This document shows, one piece after another, positions 6,786-14,284 of a stretch of 38,643 nt of DNA. Source of the DNA: a virus; the IMG/VR virus record IMGVR_UViG_3300035199_000475, positions 1-38,643 of that record. One strand, given 5' to 3'. A program made the position numbers and the translations under genes. Each line of letters starts with the position of its first letter. Within the stretch, counting starts at the first letter, position 1. Under the pieces are notes generated by a model, which saw only the letters and a program-made list of their open reading frames with translations, did no database searches and was not told the origin of the DNA.

Positions 6786-8030
6786 ATGGATCAGCGTGAG
6801 TTTAATAAACACCTGGTTGCGCAGATGGCTACGGATCCATTCTACGCGGCTATATCTCGTAGAATTCGAAAAATTCGATCATTCGATGTTCCGACCGCAG
6901 GTGTTGGGTTTGACAACGAAAAAGTGGTGATGCACTGGAATCCTGATTTTTTTGGTCAGTTAGAATCCCAACATGTGAAGGGTGTGCTTAAGCACGAATT
7001 TCTCCATATAATTGAGGAGCATATTTGTTCCAGGAAGAAAGAGAATGCGCTAGTGTGGAATTTAGCTACAGACTGTGCGATTAATTGTTTAATTACTGCT
7101 GAGCACCTTCCCGATTGTGCAATAATTCCAGGTACATCGTTTAAGAACATTCCGAAGGGTCAAGAAAAACTTGCGCGTCTAATTGAATCGCTACCCCGTA
7201 TGAAGTCTAGCGAGTGGTACTACAATCGACTTATAAAAGAAGAAGATGCTCTGCAGGAATTAACTGACGGCAAGCATAAGTCTGGTTCTGGTTCTACGGA
7301 CGACAATCCTGACCCTTACGATGGTATGGCCAATATAGACAATCACGACGGTTGGCAGGATAGCGTTGATTCCGTTGAGCGAACTGTTATACGAGAAGAG
7401 ATTCGTAGTGTTATTCGTGACGCTGTTCGTGAGGTCGAACAGCGTGTTGCGAAAGGTCTCCAGGCGTGGGGTGATGTTCCTACAGAGATGCAAACCCGGT
7501 TAAAGGAGTTCTGTGCTGGAACTGTTGATTGGCGAACGTTACTTAGAATGAGTACGGGTATGGCTAAGTCAAGAGATAAAAGATCAACCCGGACTCGTAG
7601 GAATCGTAAATATGGATTAGCGCACCCAGGAAAGACTTACCTGCGACGTAGCAGGGTGCTTGTTGCTATTGACGAATCTGGTTCCGTATCTAATGATGAC
7701 ATTTCGTTATTATTCGGTGAGTTGAATAAGCTCGCAAAGGAAATTGAGATTACGGTGATTCACTTCGATACTTTGGTCGACGATAATGTTACAAGCTATA
7801 AACGAGGCGAAAAGATTACGCCGATCAGATATAGATCCGGGGGTACAGATTTTAATGCTCCGACCGACTGGGCAAACAAACATGCGTCGCAGTTTGATAC
7901 GTTGTTTATTTTAACCGATGGACAAGCTGCACCTCCAACGCAATGCAAGATAAAACGAACCTGGATTTTAACACCCGGATGTAAATTATATTTTGACACG
8001 AGGGAATTACAGGTACACATGGGGAAATAG
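6786..8030 (+). CDS. VWA-like protein with putative metallopeptidase domain
   Basis: A 414-residue protein in two parts. Residues about 1-130 form a putative metallopeptidase-like region with KHEFLH (HExxH at 70-74) and a conserved NLATDCAIN stretch. Residues about 290-410 form a VWA-like domain with MIDAS DESGS (Asp296) followed by HFDT. This matches the DUF2201 family (N-terminal metallopeptidase plus C-terminal VWA-like), whose genes commonly neighbour MoxR-type AAA+ ATPases, as here. A low-complexity linker (SGSGSTDDNPDPYD) separates the halves. Start ATG 6786 follows AGGAGGG closely. Likely substrate adaptor for the ATPase at 5568. Confidence 0.85.
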   Translation: MDQREFNKHLVAQMATDPFYAAISRRIRKIRSFDVPTAGVGFDNEKVVMHWNPDFFGQLESQHVKGVLKHEFLHIIEEHICSRKKENALVWNLATDCAINCLITAEHLPDCAIIPGTSFKNIPKGQEKLARLIESLPRMKSSEWYYNRLIKEEDALQELTDGKHKSGSGSTDDNPDPYDGMANIDNHDGWQDSVDSVERTVIREEIRSVIRDAVREVEQRVAKGLQAWGDVPTEMQTRLKEFCAGTVDWRTLLRMSTGMAKSRDKRSTRTRRNRKYGLAHPGKTYLRRSRVLVAIDESGSVSNDDISLLFGELNKLAKEIEITVIHFDTLVDDNVTSYKRGEKITPIRYRSGGTDFNAPTDWANKHASQFDTLFILTDGQAAPPTQCKIKRTWILTPGCKLYFDTRELQVHMGK

Positions 8031-8396
8031 GTGGTGTTGGAATCGACATTAAATTCTTACCAAAAACTCCTTATAGAAATGAAACTTTTCGAGCTGGATT
8101 TAATTCCATTTCTGCGAGGAAAAGAAAAACAAGTTTTTTTACAGGGGATTGATAAACATAGGTTTAGGCAGTACACAAGAAGGTTTCGTAAGCTAAAGAA
8201 AAAAATATCTAGACGTTTGTCAATTGGGTATAAAATACTCGATGAGCGTTTTATATTTTATCTTATAGCGTATGTAAATAGATTGGGAAATGATGAAATC
8301 AATCATCATGTAGAAACGTTTATTACACGAGCCAATGGAAACATTACAAATCTTCAGGCAGGTGCAGTTGATTTTTTAAGGTTAAAAAAAAATTAA
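8031..8396 (+). CDS. hypothetical basic protein
   Basis: A 121-residue product beginning at GTG 8031, directly after the VWA gene's stop; an ATG at 8079 is an alternative. It is very basic in the middle (HRFRQYTRRFRKLKKKISRRL) and may bind nucleic acid. Later a helical segment runs HVETFITRANGNITNLQAGAVDFL. Not recognised. Probably the last gene of the MoxR-VWA transcript. Confidence 0.55.
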   Translation: MVLESTLNSYQKLLIEMKLFELDLIPFLRGKEKQVFLQGIDKHRFRQYTRRFRKLKKKISRRLSIGYKILDERFIFYLIAYVNRLGNDEINHHVETFITRANGNITNLQAGAVDFLRLKKN

Positions 8397-8438
8397 ATCG
8401 CTTGTTCTAAATTATGTTCTTCCGACATACGTATTTCT

Positions 8439-8537
8439 ATGGCTGGGAGTTCGATACGAGACTTGTTAAAATCTTCGTTGTTTGTGCTTGTGTGTTTTCT
8501 AATATCTCATTATTATTACGTATATTTTGAAGCGTGA
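8439..8537 (+). CDS. possible 32-residue membrane peptide in a gap
   Basis: Within the 184-bp gap after 8396, an ATG at 8439 opens a short frame with a hydrophobic helix (SSLFVLVCFLISHYYYVY) ending EA. There is no Shine-Dalgarno. On the opposite strand (8503 down to 8393) a 36-codon open stretch also reads like protein (ending MSEEHNLEQAI), so which is real, if either, is unclear. The rest of the gap holds the promoter at 8534. Confidence 0.25.
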   Translation: MAGSSIRDLLKSSLFVLVCFLISHYYYVYFEA

Positions 8538-8562
8538 AAATTTTTTAGCTCTGTGGTATAAT
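8534..8562 (+). promoter_or_regulatory. phage promoter, GTGAAA-17-TATAAT
   Basis: GTGAAA at 8534-8539, spacer 17 bp ending CTGTGG, TATAAT at 8557-8562. It drives the GDLV protein at 8581. Confidence 0.85.
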
Positions 8563-8580
8563 TGTATTAGGAGTTAGACA

Positions 8581-8865
8581 ATGTATTCAGAAGGTGATTT
8601 GGTAATACCCGCGCATAAAATCTCGTCTCGACGTGAGCGTTTGGGAGATCGCGAATATGATATATTACGTTCATCTCATTATGGTAGCGATACAATTAAT
8701 GATGTATCATATGGTATTTACGTGGGAACGACTCGTGTTAAAAAGTCGTTAACGTCAAAGGTTCTAATTTTAAAACACGTATTCATGTTTGGCGATAAAA
8801 TGTATCTTGCAGATCCAGAGTTGATGAAACTTGCAGATCAAGATAATAAACCGCAGGATAAATGA
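8581..8865 (+). CDS. small GDLV-family (SH3-like) protein
   Basis: A 94-residue protein starting MYSEGDLVIPAH and ending with a predicted beta-rich half (YGIYVGTTRV... VLILKHVFMFGDKMYLADPELMKLA). The opening G-D-(L/M)-V followed by a G-x-(V/I) turn is the pattern of the small proteins at 19462 and 37.7-38.5 kb, which look like one-domain SH3/KOW-like barrels. Preceded by its own strong promoter and AGGAG. Function unknown. Confidence 0.6.
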   Translation: MYSEGDLVIPAHKISSRRERLGDREYDILRSSHYGSDTINDVSYGIYVGTTRVKKSLTSKVLILKHVFMFGDKMYLADPELMKLADQDNKPQDK

Positions 8866-8913
8866 TACAATAAACAATACGCATATAATAATAGTATTAT
8901 TAGGGAGGTCACA

Positions 8914-9174
8914 TTGGACGAGCAAGTTAATAAAACGTGGAACACCGAGGGTCGATTTCAAAGATACGAAGAAGCTGTAGAAAAGCTCGTATCATTTACG
9001 GGCGATAACAGTAGTCGTGAAACTGAAACTCATTTATACAAAATTAAACGAATGAATAGCGATGATCACTACGTCGTAAAATCTTGGACCAAGCCTTTAG
9101 AGCAAAAAACAAAAAAAGCTAAGAAATCTCGTAAATCGAAAAACAAAAAACAAAGTAACAATACGCGATCCTGA
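8914..9174 (+). CDS. hypothetical protein with Lys-rich tail (TTG start)
   Basis: An 86-residue product. A textbook GGGAGGT at 8903-8909 precedes TTG 8914 and decides the start. The N-terminal two thirds are mixed helix and strand (RYEEAVEKLVSFTGD... HHYVVKSW-like region), and the C-terminus is a run of Lys, Arg, Gln and Asn typical of nucleic-acid-binding tails. Not recognised. Confidence 0.6.
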   Translation: MDEQVNKTWNTEGRFQRYEEAVEKLVSFTGDNSSRETETHLYKIKRMNSDDHYVVKSWTKPLEQKTKKAKKSRKSKNKKQSNNTRS

Positions 9175-9186
9175 AATATTTAGTTT

Positions 9187-10122
9187 ATGACAAAGAGACC
9201 CGAACGCGTCATAAAAGAACTAACAAAACTAGCACCAAAGTTTTTCAGTGGTTTAGATAAAGCTATTACGTTATCTAAATTTTGGACGCGGAATAATACA
9301 GATGATTCATGGCTTGTCCGCAATTCGCAACCACAAACCGATGCAGCAAAACGTTTACAGGACGCTCTTCGGGTTTTTGCCAAGACGAATGATACGAATA
9401 TAATTTTTTATGTCGAAAGTCCGCTAGATACGGAGTCTGGTCATTATACACTAGGGCCAGGTCATCCCGCCAACTTAAGTGATTGGTTATTTAATGCAAA
9501 TTTTGGTGTGGCAGAGAAAAGCGGTAGAAAAAAATTAACGCTTGATTTAATGATATTAAGCGATGATTACGATATGTCTGACTTGAACGTTACAAGATTA
9601 ATTAGTCACATTGCTTCTACGATACGTCATGAATTAATTCACTACGGTCAAATTAAAAAACAAACATCTGATCGTGGCAAGCGAAGTATGCTGTCTGCAT
9701 TCCGTAAAATGAAACAGGATCCGCGTCAGATGCCAGATGACCAGAGCCCAAAATATAAGAATACGGAGACTGGTGAATGGCTACCAGGTGGTAGTGAACG
9801 TTATTATAAGGATTACCTAGAGGCACATATAGAGGTCGACGCATATGCTTTTGAGGCTGCTGAGCTTCTTGTGAAAAAATTCGGTAAACAAGGAGCAATC
9901 GATATATTACGTAAAAAAATTAACTTTGACGACCCAAATTTACCAACGGCATTGACGAAGTATGCCCCAGACCTTGTAGGACAAGAGGTTCAGAACGCCT
10001 TAAAGAAACGGATATATTCCTACATCGTAAGCTTTGATGACGCTGGGTTGTTTAACGAATCCAGCGGTATATTACGAGAATTAATTCAGCGTGTTATTGT
10101 AAATCAACGAAGAGGTCATTAA
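9187..10122 (+). CDS. putative zinc metallopeptidase-like phage protein
   Basis: A 311-residue protein with a gluzincin-like signature. RHELIH (HExxH near residue 150) is followed about 65 residues later by YLEAHIEVDAYAFEAAELL, where the Glu and Asp could supply the third ligand. The pattern resembles uncharacterised HExxH proteins I recall from marine phage genomes. No signal peptide. The C-terminus (SGILRELIQRVIVNQ) is faintly like the N-terminal tag seen elsewhere here, which may be chance. Possible roles include maturation or internal virion protease; untested. Confidence 0.6.
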   Translation: MTKRPERVIKELTKLAPKFFSGLDKAITLSKFWTRNNTDDSWLVRNSQPQTDAAKRLQDALRVFAKTNDTNIIFYVESPLDTESGHYTLGPGHPANLSDWLFNANFGVAEKSGRKKLTLDLMILSDDYDMSDLNVTRLISHIASTIRHELIHYGQIKKQTSDRGKRSMLSAFRKMKQDPRQMPDDQSPKYKNTETGEWLPGGSERYYKDYLEAHIEVDAYAFEAAELLVKKFGKQGAIDILRKKINFDDPNLPTALTKYAPDLVGQEVQNALKKRIYSYIVSFDDAGLFNESSGILRELIQRVIVNQRRGH

Positions 10123-10150
10123 CGACCTAGAAAGGTAATGAAAAATTTAT

Positions 10151-10297
10151 ATGATTAGTAACCTATGGAAATCCGCGTGGGATCAGACTCTATACGCGTG
10201 GAATGAATGTGCTCACGGTTCACATCGATGGACCTGGCGTTTCTTATTTGTCAGTATATTTATTGATGGTATATACGTGGGAAAAACATTGCTCTGA
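10151..10297 (+). CDS. small membrane-associated protein coupled to nuclease gene
   Basis: A 48-residue product too short to stand out in a standard ORF scan. The N-terminal half is Trp-rich (LWKSAW... TLYAWNECAHGSHRWTW), then a hydrophobic helix (RFLFVSIFIDGIYVG). Its TGA overlaps the ATG of the following tagged gene (TGATG at 10295-10299), which argues for translational coupling and for the ORF being real. No known family. Start spacing to AAAGG is long, so the exact start is uncertain. Confidence 0.45.
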   Translation: MISNLWKSAWDQTLYAWNECAHGSHRWTWRFLFVSIFIDGIYVGKTLL

Positions 10298-11160
10298 TGA
10301 ACATCACCAAAAAACAGTTAAAAAACATTATTCGGGAACAGTCGACAGCCCATGGCCAACAATGGACAGACCCAACTGATATTTCTGGCTGGAAAGCATC
10401 CACCAGTCTTAGAAAGAAACTTGCTTTCGTAACAGATGCAACATTGAAAAATAATCCTAAATTCCTTCGAGCGTTTAAAACACAACAAATCACGGCCGGC
10501 AAAAATACGTTTAACGTTTTGGATACAACGAATCTTTGGAGTAGGTCTGATGAGGCTGTTGAGCAATTGGTGGTTGATACTCTTAATAAGGGCGGCTATG
10601 ACGCTTATTGGAAAAAAAATGTACCGATCACAGACTCAACACCACCTCAACGCACCACGGCGCTCGCAAAACTACAGTATAAACCTGATGCAGTATATTT
10701 TGATGAAGATGATAAACTTTACGTTGTAGAAGTAAAAAAGACAAACTCGAAAGACTTTTCAAGTGTTCCAACAGCATCGAATGTCGGTTATGACTGGTAC
10801 ATTTTGATTGCAAAAAATGCGGGTTATATTATACCTGGTTCAAGATACGCGGCAATTAGCGCAAGCCGACCTGAAGTCAGATCAATGCCTAAATCGGCAA
10901 GAGTTCAAGAATTTGAGGTTGAGAAACTACGACAACTCCAGGGAGCTGAGTTGGAGAACGAGCTTGATTCTATCGCGGGCAGAGTTGTGGGTTCGTCTAC
11001 GGAAACACTAAGATCATTTATAAAAAAGATTTTAAAGAATAGAATAATCGGTGACAAAAGCGCAAAATTATCGTTACCCATCAGCATCGCCGGACATAAG
11101 ATAAGAGCTGATATCAAATTTGAGCATGTAGTAAAAGCCGAAACGAAAGAAAAACTATAG
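10297..11160 (+). CDS. tagged PD-(D/E)XK-like nuclease
   Basis: A 287-residue protein. It begins with the shared tag MNITKKQLKNIIREQ. The centre has a PD-(D/E)XK-like core: KPDAVYFDEDDKLYVVEVKKT (Asp in the PD motif near residue 130, E-V-K about fifteen residues later), preceded by a helix EAVEQLVVDTLNKGGYDAYW typical of the fold. The C-terminal third is basic. Endonuclease activity is inferred from the motif. Combined with the tag, the best guess is a nuclease carried in the virion, either for host-DNA attack on injection or for head DNA processing. Translation is coupled to the small ORF upstream. Confidence 0.65.
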   Translation: MNITKKQLKNIIREQSTAHGQQWTDPTDISGWKASTSLRKKLAFVTDATLKNNPKFLRAFKTQQITAGKNTFNVLDTTNLWSRSDEAVEQLVVDTLNKGGYDAYWKKNVPITDSTPPQRTTALAKLQYKPDAVYFDEDDKLYVVEVKKTNSKDFSSVPTASNVGYDWYILIAKNAGYIIPGSRYAAISASRPEVRSMPKSARVQEFEVEKLRQLQGAELENELDSIAGRVVGSSTETLRSFIKKILKNRIIGDKSAKLSLPISIAGHKIRADIKFEHVVKAETKEKL

Positions 11161-11187
11161 TGTTGTTCTTTAATTGGAGATTGATAA

Positions 11188-11505
11188 GTGAAATTTACTG
11201 ATGTCGCTCTTCGTAAAATTCATGAACTGGCAGTAAATCAAAACTTAGAGGGTTATGATTTGCGTATCGCCGTTCAAGGCGGCGGCTGTTCTGGGTTTAC
11301 TTACGATATGGATTTCGGTCATGCGCATGATAATGATCATATACAAGAATTTAAGGGTTTAAAGGTCCTTGTAGACCCAATGAGTTTCCAGTATTTAGAG
11401 GGCACAGTTATAGATTACGTTGAATCGTTTCAGTATTCAGGGTTTAATTTTGAGAATCCGAATGCAACGAACACATGCGGGTGTGGATCTTCATTCGCAG
11501 TATAA
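11188..11505 (+). CDS. A-type iron-sulfur carrier (IscA/ErpA/SufA family)
   Basis: A 105-residue HesB/IscA-family scaffold or carrier. The three conserved cysteines are present: Cys34 in GGGCSGF and Cys97/Cys99 in the C-terminal TCGCGSSF. Length and layout are standard. It would accept and deliver [2Fe-2S] or [4Fe-4S] clusters to apoproteins. The start is GTG 11188 after TTGGAGATTGATAA. Sequence alone does not separate IscA, ErpA and SufA. It precedes the endolysin gene and, with the Bfd-like protein at 21911, suggests that the phage manipulates host iron-sulfur supply. Confidence 0.9.
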   Translation: MKFTDVALRKIHELAVNQNLEGYDLRIAVQGGGCSGFTYDMDFGHAHDNDHIQEFKGLKVLVDPMSFQYLEGTVIDYVESFQYSGFNFENPNATNTCGCGSSFAV

Positions 11506-11523
11506 TTAGCGCGGGAGGTATAT

Positions 11524-12372
11524 ATGGCAAATTATACGTTAAGAAAGGGTGATGAAGGACAGGAAGTAAAAAGACTTCAGCGATGTCTTTCGCTGGTCAC
11601 TGATGGTAAATTCGGCACAAAAACCGACATCGCTGTAAAAAGTTATCAGCAGAGTAACAGTTTAGTGCTAGATGGTATTGCGGGACCACAGACGCTAAAA
11701 CATCTCGGGATTGAGGTTTTGCACGGCATAGATGTAAGTGCCTGGAACGGTAAGAACATTGACTGGAAAGCTGTGAGCAAGACTAATGTAGAGTATTGCT
11801 GGATTAAAGCCACCGAGGGAGTGACCCATACAAATCGTGGCCATACGGATAAATTTAAAGGTGCCAGAGATAATGGATTAATCGTTGGTGGATATCACTT
11901 TGCTCGCCCAGATTATAATAATAACGATAATCCGCTTACGGATGCAGTGCAGGAAGCCCACCATTTTTTAAATGTCATGTCGAAGGTGGGAATTAAGCCT
12001 GGGGATCTTTTACCCGTTCTAGATGTTGAAAAGGGTATGAAGACTGACGACCAGTATAACGTGGACTGGTGCTTAAAATGGCTCGATGTTGTTGAGCAAG
12101 AAGCTGGTGTAAAATCAGTCGTGTATTCTGCAAAGTGGGCGTGGGATTTATTTTTGGTAAAAGCCAATAAAAATGATCTCAGTAAATTAATTCAGTATCC
12201 TGTATGGTGGGCATCGTATAGCGGAACAGTGGAACCTAAAAGAAACGTTAGGGGCTGGCAAGAGTGGAATGTGTGGCAGTACGGTAGCAGGGGCAGCGTT
12301 TCTGGTATAAAGGGGAACGTGGATGTAAATTGGATGGCGGGTGGACAGTTACCTAAATTAATTGTCCCCTAG
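11524..12372 (+). CDS. endolysin: PG-binding domain plus GH25 lysozyme
   Basis: A 282-residue peptidoglycan muramidase. Residues about 4-60 are a PG_binding_1 repeat (RKGDEGQEVKRLQ... DGKFGTKTDIAVKSYQ... DGIAGPQTLKHL). Residues about 68-270 are a glycoside hydrolase family 25 domain (HGIDVSAWNG, CWIKATEG, GGYHFARP, LLPVLDVEKG, VWQYGS). GH25 enzymes cleave the MurNAc-GlcNAc beta-1,4 bond. No signal peptide, so export needs a holin. A spanin-like protein follows after a promoter, forming a lysis region. AGGAGGT start. Confidence 0.95.
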   Translation: MANYTLRKGDEGQEVKRLQRCLSLVTDGKFGTKTDIAVKSYQQSNSLVLDGIAGPQTLKHLGIEVLHGIDVSAWNGKNIDWKAVSKTNVEYCWIKATEGVTHTNRGHTDKFKGARDNGLIVGGYHFARPDYNNNDNPLTDAVQEAHHFLNVMSKVGIKPGDLLPVLDVEKGMKTDDQYNVDWCLKWLDVVEQEAGVKSVVYSAKWAWDLFLVKANKNDLSKLIQYPVWWASYSGTVEPKRNVRGWQEWNVWQYGSRGSVSGIKGNVDVNWMAGGQLPKLIVP

Positions 12373-12381
12373 TGTGGAAGT

Positions 12382-12410
12382 GTGAAAAGTGTTCTTTTGT
12401 GTGGTATAAT
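12382..12410 (+). promoter_or_regulatory. phage promoter, GTGAAA-17-TATAAT
   Basis: GTGAAA at 12382-12387, 17-bp spacer ending GTGTGG, consensus TATAAT at 12405-12410. It drives the membrane protein at 12430. Confidence 0.85.
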
Positions 12411-12429
12411 AACATTAGGAGGACAACTT

Positions 12430-12741
12430 ATGAACGGAAATCTACAGGAAGGTCTAGGCATCCTAGGCGTCATCGTAACTGTTATTGTAACAGTGTATTG
12501 TTATCAAGTAATTCAAGAAAATAAGACGCTAGAGGGCCAGGTCGCCGTTTTAAATCAGCAGGTGTCTGTGTTAGAACACAAGCTTGCCGAGCAAACAACG
12601 GAAAAGCTGGTGTGTATTGATACGACAAAGACAGCCATGACCCACCTACGAAAAACGCTTGACGTATTAAGTACTGTTACAAATTCTGATACTTTGATTG
12701 ATTCTAGCGTGGTAATGCTAGCTGATACGAATGGGAATTGA
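12430..12741 (+). CDS. spanin-like membrane/coiled-coil protein
   Basis: A 103-residue protein. ATG 12430 follows AGGAGGA; the longer frame from 12382 begins in the promoter and is rejected. It has one transmembrane helix (about residues 9-27, GILGVIVTVIVTVYCY) and then a heptad-like coiled coil (ENKTLEGQVAVLNQQVSVLEHKLAEQ). This is the layout of an inner-membrane spanin (Rz-like), and it follows the endolysin. No o-spanin lipoprotein is obvious here, so the role is inferred. Confidence 0.6.
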   Translation: MNGNLQEGLGILGVIVTVIVTVYCYQVIQENKTLEGQVAVLNQQVSVLEHKLAEQTTEKLVCIDTTKTAMTHLRKTLDVLSTVTNSDTLIDSSVVMLADTNGN

Positions 12742-13009
12742 TTGTAGTCATGTACTACACGTTATAGCATCGGATCCATATTATATGGTATGGAAAATTA
12801 GAAAAAGTTTTATAAAGAAAATATTGCCGCGCTCCTTAGAGCGCGGCAAGTTTATTGTGAAAAAAAACAGTGCGAAAATACTAATTAAATTTAATAAACG
12901 AACAGCTATGTTACAAAGGATTAAACAAGATGAACCTAGTAAAGTGGAATCAATTACGGTTAGTGCTGGAAACGATGAATATACCATCCCACCGTCTGGA
13001 TCAGCGTGA
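12731..13009 (+). CDS. uncertain ORF spanning a strong hairpin
   Basis: A 92-residue frame starting at ATG 12731, inside the end of the spanin-like gene. It is basic and Lys-rich (WKIRKSFIKKIL... KNSAKILIKFNKR). An 11-bp GC-rich hairpin at 12824-12849 runs through it, and another ORF overlaps its 3' part in a different frame. It may be a real small gene, or the region may be a terminator followed by a second gene. No family recognised. Confidence 0.3.
   Translation: MGIDCSHVLHVIASDPYYMVWKIRKSFIKKILPRSLERGKFIVKKNSAKILIKFNKRTAMLQRIKQDEPSKVESITVSAGNDEYTIPPSGSA
12824..12849 (+). terminator. 11-bp GC-rich hairpin, probable terminator
   Basis: TTGCCGCGCTC and GAGCGCGGCAA form a perfect 11-bp stem with a CTTA tetraloop, striking in this AT-rich sequence. 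On the + strand GTTTATT follows; on the - strand a better T-rich tract follows. It sits 83 bp after the lysis-region gene and probably ends that transcript. Confidence 0.6.
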
Positions 13010-13151
13010 CGTTAGGTGGTTGCTAAGAAACCTACCGATTAATAATCATAGTCATCCTAAGTTTTTAGATGCCATGGGTAGCCTTAAGGAGCTTGCAAAA
13101 GACGACTTAAGAGAACAGGTACAAAGATCAGGTAAAACGCTGGTAGGCTAA
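12930..13151 (+). CDS. hypothetical small protein
   Basis: A 73-residue frame from ATG 12930 (alternative ATG 12975, giving MNIPSHRLDQRDVRW). The C-terminal part is a believable helical domain (DQRDVRWLLRNLPINNHSHPKFLDAMGSLKELAKDDLREQ). It ends 10 nt before the hydroxylase gene. It overlaps the 3' end of the frame at 12731; I think this one is more likely to be expressed. Not recognised. Confidence 0.5.
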   Translation: MNLVKWNQLRLVLETMNIPSHRLDQRDVRWLLRNLPINNHSHPKFLDAMGSLKELAKDDLREQVQRSGKTLVG

Positions 13152-13161
13152 GTTTCACACC

Positions 13162-13629
13162 ATGATACAAAGTGTTATTATTTTCTTTTGCGCATTGATC
13201 TATGCAAATTTTATAGAATGGATTTTGCATAAGTACGTTTTACATGGTTTGGGTAAGGATAAACAATCATTCTGGTCATTTCACTGGAATGAACACCACA
13301 AGACCTGTAGAAAGTTTGAGAATGCAGATGATTCTTATAGGACTATCGGTTTAGGATGGAATTCTAAAACTAAAGAAATACTATCGTTAAGTATTCTTGG
13401 CTTATTGCACTTGCCCACCGTCCTATTGTCTGTAACATTTTTTTCTGGTTTGTTGTTTCATGTGTGTCTATATTTTTATCTTCATAGAAAGAGTCACACT
13501 GATGTCGAATGGGGAAAGCACCATCTAAGGTGGCATTATGACCATCACATGGGAAAAAATCAGGACTGTAACTGGTGCGTAACATTTCCGTTCTGGGACT
13601 ATATTCTTAGATCTCGTAAAACAAAATAG
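13162..13629 (+). CDS. fatty-acid hydroxylase / sterol desaturase family enzyme
   Basis: A 155-residue integral membrane di-iron enzyme. Histidine boxes of the superfamily are visible in order: HKYVLH (about 23-28), HWNEHH (about 41-46), LHRKSH (about 112-117) and HLRWHYDHH (about 125-133). Two to three hydrophobic helices surround them. The family uses O2 to hydroxylate or desaturate lipids such as fatty acids, sterols or carotenoids (the compact size is close to CrtZ-like and small FA-hydroxylase members). Substrate unknown. In a phage it would be an auxiliary gene altering host membrane lipids. Start ATG 13162, weak ribosome site. Confidence 0.8.
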   Translation: MIQSVIIFFCALIYANFIEWILHKYVLHGLGKDKQSFWSFHWNEHHKTCRKFENADDSYRTIGLGWNSKTKEILSLSILGLLHLPTVLLSVTFFSGLLFHVCLYFYLHRKSHTDVEWGKHHLRWHYDHHMGKNQDCNWCVTFPFWDYILRSRKTK

Positions 13630-13716
13630 TTTTTAATTGTTAAAAAAATCCTAAACATTTTTACTCTACTATAAAAAATGTAACTTTATGTGCGTATTGC
13701 ATAAATAATCTTTTAG

Positions 13717-13962
13717 ATGGTAGATAAAAAAATGTATACAATGGATCAAGCAAAACGCGAATATCGCTTCATGGCGAAGAGAGCCCTGTTAAGAGCAAGT
13801 AGGCTGTCTGATCCGTATGCATCGTATTGGATAGAAAAAGCAGTTAGGTATGCTAAGTGGGCCGATGACACCGATTTAACAAGCAAGGCAGTTGCAATTC
13901 AAGAAAGTAATCACACCATCCAACCCCGTCATCTTCCTGATTCATATCGGATTTTACCTTAA
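13717..13962 (+). CDS. hypothetical protein
   Basis: An 81-residue basic, helical product; ATG 13732 (MYTMDQAKREY) is an alternative start to 13717. The sequence AKREYRFMAKRALLRASRLSDPYASYWIEKAVRYAKWAD suggests a helical bundle. Not recognised. It lies after an 87-bp AT-rich gap in which I see no clear promoter of the GTGAAA type. Confidence 0.5.
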   Translation: MVDKKMYTMDQAKREYRFMAKRALLRASRLSDPYASYWIEKAVRYAKWADDTDLTSKAVAIQESNHTIQPRHLPDSYRILP

Positions 13963-13976
13963 AATGAATATACTCT

Positions 13977-14219
13977 ATGTTTGATGAACTAGATTCTGGA
14001 ATGTTAAAAAACTCTGATTTTCTGTGTTTATTATTATCGGCTATTGTTAAAAAACAGGGTGGAAAGTTATCGATTGGTACAGCTGATATAGCAAACATAA
14101 AGATGGATGAGTGTCTTGTTTTGCTTTTCAACACGGACCTCGATAAATTTTTATTAAGCATTGTGCCTGTTGACGAAACAGTTCCAGAATCAAAATCGGG
14201 CAAGCCAACAATTCATTAA
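13977..14219 (+). CDS. hypothetical protein
   Basis: An 80-residue protein from ATG 13977. The middle (IVKKQGGKLSIGTADIANIKMDECLVLLFNTDLDKFLLSIV) alternates strands and helices in a small alpha/beta pattern. No motif recognised. The start lacks a strong Shine-Dalgarno. Confidence 0.5.
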   Translation: MFDELDSGMLKNSDFLCLLLSAIVKKQGGKLSIGTADIANIKMDECLVLLFNTDLDKFLLSIVPVDETVPESKSGKPTIH

Positions 14220-14284
14220 TTTTTCTATAAAACTAGTGTAATATTGTTATGATATTAATAATATTACGTAGGTGGAGAATTAAG

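Noticed and set aside
12857-12885. Tenth GTGAAA promoter with ACTAAT at 17 bp
   Set aside because: The -10 matches only four of six bases and has no TG extension; kept only as a remark under the hairpin finding.
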